This document shows positions 23,638-26,224 of a stretch of DNA of 26,224 bases, one piece after another. The notes beneath the pieces are model-generated. The model saw only the letters and a list, made by a program, of their open reading frames with translations, made no database searches and was not told the origin of the DNA. Positions within the stretch are counted from its first letter, which is position 1; every line of letters starts with the position of its first letter. The DNA comes from JAILLW01 sp045640525 (GTDB lineage Bacteria > Bacillota > Clostridia > Lachnospirales > Lachnospiraceae). The position numbers were made by a program, and so were the translations under genes. The stretch spans positions 1 to 26,224 of the forward strand of contig JAZUFE010000014.1 in assembly GCA_045640525.1 (NCBI GenBank). Reading direction: 5' to 3'.

Positions 23638-24384
23638 CTAGGCGTTAACGATCTGACCAAAATCAGGTTTGAGAGCTGCACCGCCGATGAGACCGCCATC
23701 GATATCATCCTTAGAAAGAAGTTCAGCAGCATTACCTGCATTCATTGATCCGCCGTACTGAATACGAACTGCATCTGCTGTTGCCGCATCATACATTTTA
23801 GCAATCAAATCACGGATAAGCTTACATACTTCTTCAGCCTGGTCAGCTGTAGCTGTTTCACCTGTTCCGATAGCCCAGATAGGCTCGTATGCAATAACAA
23901 GGTTCTTAACCTGATCAGCTGTTATGCCATCAAGATCCCATGTGATCTGTCTTTCAATCCACTCTTTGTATGTTCCTGCCTTACGAAGAGCAAGTGACTC
24001 ACCACAGCAAAGAATAGGCTTAAGACCTGAAGCGAAAGCTTTCTTAACCTTAGCATTGATGAGAATGTCGTTCTCTCCGAAAATATCTCTTCTTTCAGAG
24101 TGTCCGATGATGATGTATTCAACACCTGCGTCCTTAAGCATGGGAGCACTGATTTCTCCGGTGAAAGCACCCTTATCTTCGATGTAGAAGTTTTCAGCAC
24201 CAAGCTTAACGTTGGTTCCCTTAATAGCCTCTGCTACAGGAACGATATCGATTGCAGGTACACAATATACAACGTCAACTGCATCGTTCTTAACCAAATC
24301 CTTTAATGTTGCACAAAGTTCAACAGCCTCGCTGGGAGTCTTATTCATCTTCCAGTTACCGGCAATAATTCTTCTTCTTGCCAT
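23638..24384 (-). CDS. tpiA: Triose-phosphate isomerase
   Basis: Interconverts dihydroxyacetone phosphate and glyceraldehyde 3-phosphate, as a cytoplasmic (beta/alpha)8-barrel dimer. 248 residues, the normal length. Active-site landmarks are Asn10 and Lys12 in AGNWKMN, the catalytic His95 in IIGHSERRD, the catalytic Glu167 in VIAYEPIWAIGTG (including the mobile loop), and the phosphate-binding QYGGSMN and GGLIGGAALK near the C-terminus. An AAGGAG site precedes the ATG. It begins 23 nt after pgk and ends before a strong terminator, so it is the last gene of the pgk-tpiA transcript. Confidence 0.98.
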   Translation of the reverse strand: MARRRIIAGNWKMNKTPSEAVELCATLKDLVKNDAVDVVYCVPAIDIVPVAEAIKGTNVKLGAENFYIEDKGAFTGEISAPMLKDAGVEYIIIGHSERRDIFGENDILINAKVKKAFASGLKPILCCGESLALRKAGTYKEWIERQITWDLDGITADQVKNLVIAYEPIWAIGTGETATADQAEEVCKLIRDLIAKMYDAATADAVRIQYGGSMNAGNAAELLSKDDIDGGLIGGAALKPDFGQIVNA

Positions 24385-24407
24385 TGTATCTTTCTCCTTA
24401 AGTAATA

Positions 24408-25640
24408 TTATTTATCATCTGCTGCGTAAACACCGGGAAGTTCCTTACCCTCAAGGAATTCCAAAGAAGCACCACCACCTGTTGAGATGTGGCTCATCTT
24501 GTCAGCAAATCCTAACTGATTGCAAGCTGCAGCCGAATCACCGCCACCGATGATTGTTGTTGCATCTGTTTCAGCCAAAGCCTTAGCTACTGCGATTGTA
24601 CCCTTAGCCAATGTAGGATTCTCGAATACACCCATAGGTCCGTTCCAAACAACTGTCTTAGCTTCTTTAACAGCGTTAGCGAAAAGTTCCTGAGTCTTAG
24701 GTCCGATATCAAGACCTTCCATATCTGAAGGAATAGCATTCGAATCAACATACTTAACATCAACAGGTCCGTCGATAGGATCAGGGAAGCCTGTTGCAAT
24801 ACCTGTATCTACAGGAAGCAATAACTTCTTGCCAAGCTTGTCAGCTTTAGCCATCATTTCCTTACAGTAATCAATCTTCTCATCATCAACCAATGACTTA
24901 CCGATTTCATATCCCTTAGCCTTAAGGAATGTGAAAGCCATACCACCACCGATAATAAGAGTATCGGCCTTTTCAAGAAGGTTATCGATAACGTTAAGCT
25001 TATCGGCAACCTTAGCACCGCCAAGAATAGCAACGAAAGGACGAACCGGATTCTCAACTGCATTTCCGAGGAAATCGATTTCCTTCTGCATCAAGTAACC
25101 AACTGCATTAGCTCCGCCTTTTTCTGAGATATACTTAGTAACAACAGCTACCGAAGCATGTGCTCTGTGTGCTGAACCGAAAGCATCACATACATAATCA
25201 TCAGCAAGATCTGCAAGTTCTTTAGCGAAAGCTTCGCCGGCCTTCTGCGGCTTGGTTTCTTCTTCGCCGCGGAAACGTGTATTCTGAAGAAGTACTACAT
25301 CTCCTGCCTTCATATTTGCAACTGCATCTGTAGCAGCCTGACCTGTAACATTGTAATCAGCAACGAATACAACTTCCTTGCCGAGTTTTTCAGACAATCT
25401 CTTAGCAACAGGTGCCAAAGATTCCTTCTCGTTAGGTCCTTCTTTAACCTTACCCAAATGTGAGCAAAGGATAACCTTAGCTCCATCCTTCAACAATTTG
25501 TTGATTGTAGGAAGTGCTGCAACGATTCTTGTCTCATCTGTGATTTCACCGTTCTTCAAAGGTACATTGAAGTCGCAACGAACCAATACTCTCTTGCCTG
25601 CAGCATTAAAATCATCAACGCTCTTCTTGTTTAATGACAT
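24408..25640 (-). CDS. pgk: Phosphoglycerate kinase
   Basis: Makes ATP from 1,3-bisphosphoglycerate in the cytoplasm. 410 residues. The N-terminal substrate domain shows RCDFNVPLKNG (Asp23, Asn25), CSHLGKVKEGPN with His61, and LQNTRFRGEEE. The C-terminal nucleotide domain has GGAKVADKL, GGGMAFTFLKAKG, WNGPMGVFE and the closing glycine-rich IGGGDSAAA. The start is supported by an AAGGAGG at 25649-25655, 8 nt before the ATG. Upstream, a strong terminator separates it from gap, so some pgk transcription must come from readthrough or from a promoter near the dyad at 25669-25695. Confidence 0.98.
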   Translation of the reverse strand: MSLNKKSVDDFNAAGKRVLVRCDFNVPLKNGEITDETRIVAALPTINKLLKDGAKVILCSHLGKVKEGPNEKESLAPVAKRLSEKLGKEVVFVADYNVTGQAATDAVANMKAGDVVLLQNTRFRGEEETKPQKAGEAFAKELADLADDYVCDAFGSAHRAHASVAVVTKYISEKGGANAVGYLMQKEIDFLGNAVENPVRPFVAILGGAKVADKLNVIDNLLEKADTLIIGGGMAFTFLKAKGYEIGKSLVDDEKIDYCKEMMAKADKLGKKLLLPVDTGIATGFPDPIDGPVDVKYVDSNAIPSDMEGLDIGPKTQELFANAVKEAKTVVWNGPMGVFENPTLAKGTIAVAKALAETDATTIIGGGDSAAACNQLGFADKMSHISTGGGASLEFLEGKELPGVYAADDK

Positions 25641-25668
25641 ATGAATGTCCTCCTTATAAAAATATTCT

Positions 25669-25695
25669 ATCTGTCACTTGCGCAATGTGACAGAT
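25669..25695. promoter_or_regulatory. Perfect inverted repeat in the pgk leader (possible operator)
   Basis: Nine-base arms (atctgtcac / gtgacagat) surround a 9-nt centre that is itself nearly palindromic (ttgcgcaat). It lies 28 nt upstream of the pgk ATG and downstream of the gap terminator. There is no T-tract beyond it in the minus direction, so I read it as an operator or leader stem rather than a terminator. The regulator is unknown. Confidence 0.55.
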
Positions 25696-25719
25696 CAATT
25701 TTAAGTTCTGTCAAAAAAA

Positions 25720-25743
25720 GGTCCGGTCCTCATGGACCGGACC
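25720..25743 (-). terminator. Strong Rho-independent terminator of gap
   Basis: A perfect 10-bp GC-rich stem (ggtccggtcc / ggaccggacc) with a 4-nt loop is followed on the minus strand by seven consecutive T residues. It lies about 30 nt after the gap stop. Confidence 0.96.
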
Positions 25744-25773
25744 CTTAAGTCTTAGCAGTTAATTAAGAACTGA

Positions 25774-26224
25774 TTAGCCAAGCTCAGCGAAGTACTTAAT
25801 TGTACGAACCATCTGAGATGTGTAAGAGTTCTCGTTGTCATACCATGAAACTACCTGTACAAGGTTGTCTTCGCCAACCATTGTCTGTGTAGCATCAAAG
25901 ATTGAACCATATGTTGATCCAACGATATCTGAAGAAACGATTTCTTCCTCGTTGTATCCGAATGACTCTGTAGCTGCTGCCTTCATAGCTGCATTGATTT
26001 CGTCCTTAGTAACTGACTTCTCTACTGTAGCAACAAGAATTGTTGTAGAACCTGTTGGAGTTGGTACTCTCTGTGCAGATCCGATGAGCTTACCATTTAA
26101 CTCAGGGATAACAAGACCGATAGCCTTTGCAGCACCTGTTGAGTTAGGAACGATGTTTACAGCACCTGCACGAGAACGACGAAGGTCACCCTTACGCTGT
26201 GGTCCATCAAGAATCATCTGATCT
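25774..26224 (-). CDS. gap: Glyceraldehyde-3-phosphate dehydrogenase, C-terminal part (5' end outside window)
   Basis: The last 149 or so residues of type I GAPDH, which oxidises glyceraldehyde 3-phosphate to 1,3-bisphosphoglycerate with NAD and phosphate. The frame stays open to the window edge and reads Asp-Gln before the Met at 26217, so that Met is internal. Visible landmarks are DLRRSRAGAVNIVPNSTGAA (phosphate-binding region), LNGKLIGSAQRVPTPTGS (substrate region) and the C-terminal WYDNENSYTSQMV (NAD site). The catalytic Cys and the Rossmann fold are outside the window. A strong terminator follows the stop at 25774. Confidence 0.97.
   Translation of the reverse strand, partial: DQMILDGPQRKGDLRRSRAGAVNIVPNSTGAAKAIGLVIPELNGKLIGSAQRVPTPTGSTTILVATVEKSVTKDEINAAMKAAATESFGYNEEEIVSSDIVGSTYGSIFDATQTMVGEDNLVQVVSWYDNENSYTSQMVRTIKYFAELG

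Overview
The window looks like a chromosomal segment of an obligately anaerobic, low-GC Gram-positive bacterium, most likely a Lachnospiraceae-type clostridium (Butyrivibrio/Roseburia/Eubacterium-like). The basis is strong AGGAGG-type ribosome binding sites, glycolytic genes of clostridial type, a three-subunit [FeFe] hydrogenase, and a surface protein combining a choice-of-anchor-A-like domain with a Spy0128-like domain. The genus is inference. Every supported gene is on the minus strand, so the window is read from right (26224) to left (1). I saw no tRNA, rRNA, CRISPR array, insertion sequence or integrase.

Right end (26224-23548): the 3' end of gap, a strong terminator, then pgk and tpiA closed by a second terminator. 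This is the triose-phosphate half of glycolysis. A 9-bp perfect inverted repeat lies between the gap terminator and pgk. A gene-poor stretch of about 0.3 kb follows, then one gene fusing a Nudix hydrolase to a PgeF/YfiH (LACC1-type) domain, with its own terminator.

Middle (21883-5696): eleven genes in the same direction with gaps of 50 nt or less and several overlaps, and no terminator that I can see. The first seven concern the cell envelope: a polyprenyl-phosphate type GT2 glycosyltransferase, a cation diffusion facilitator with a manganese-type site, three GT-C-like multi-membrane proteins and an acyltransferase-3 interspersed among them, and a large PTPS_related/YfhO-like membrane protein whose stop overlaps the start of hydC. 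hydC-hydB-hydA then encode an NAD(P)-linked [FeFe] hydrogenase, and an AzgA/PbuG-type purine permease ends the series. The likely logic of the envelope part is that GT2 charges a lipid carrier with sugar on the inside, the GT-C proteins transfer sugars on the outside, and the acyltransferase modifies the product. The hydrogenase would reoxidise NADH and ferredoxin from glycolysis and release H2.

Left end (5613-1): gpmI, with a clear promoter and terminator, then a roughly 0.7 kb AT-rich spacer with several hairpins. Last comes the 5' part (about 1108 codons) of a large secreted surface protein that runs off the window edge. It has a signal peptide, an acidic Thr/Ser/Pro-rich region with a Cys-rich knuckle, a choice-of-anchor-A-like domain, a Spy0128/FctA-like domain expected to form an isopeptide bond, and a linker of 48 tandem (S/T)ATP tetrapeptides.

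The observations most worth a second look are the Nudix-PgeF fusion, the continuous envelope-hydrogenase gene array, the pair of related GT-C proteins, the very long SATP linker, and the unexplained structured sequence in the spacer after gpmI.
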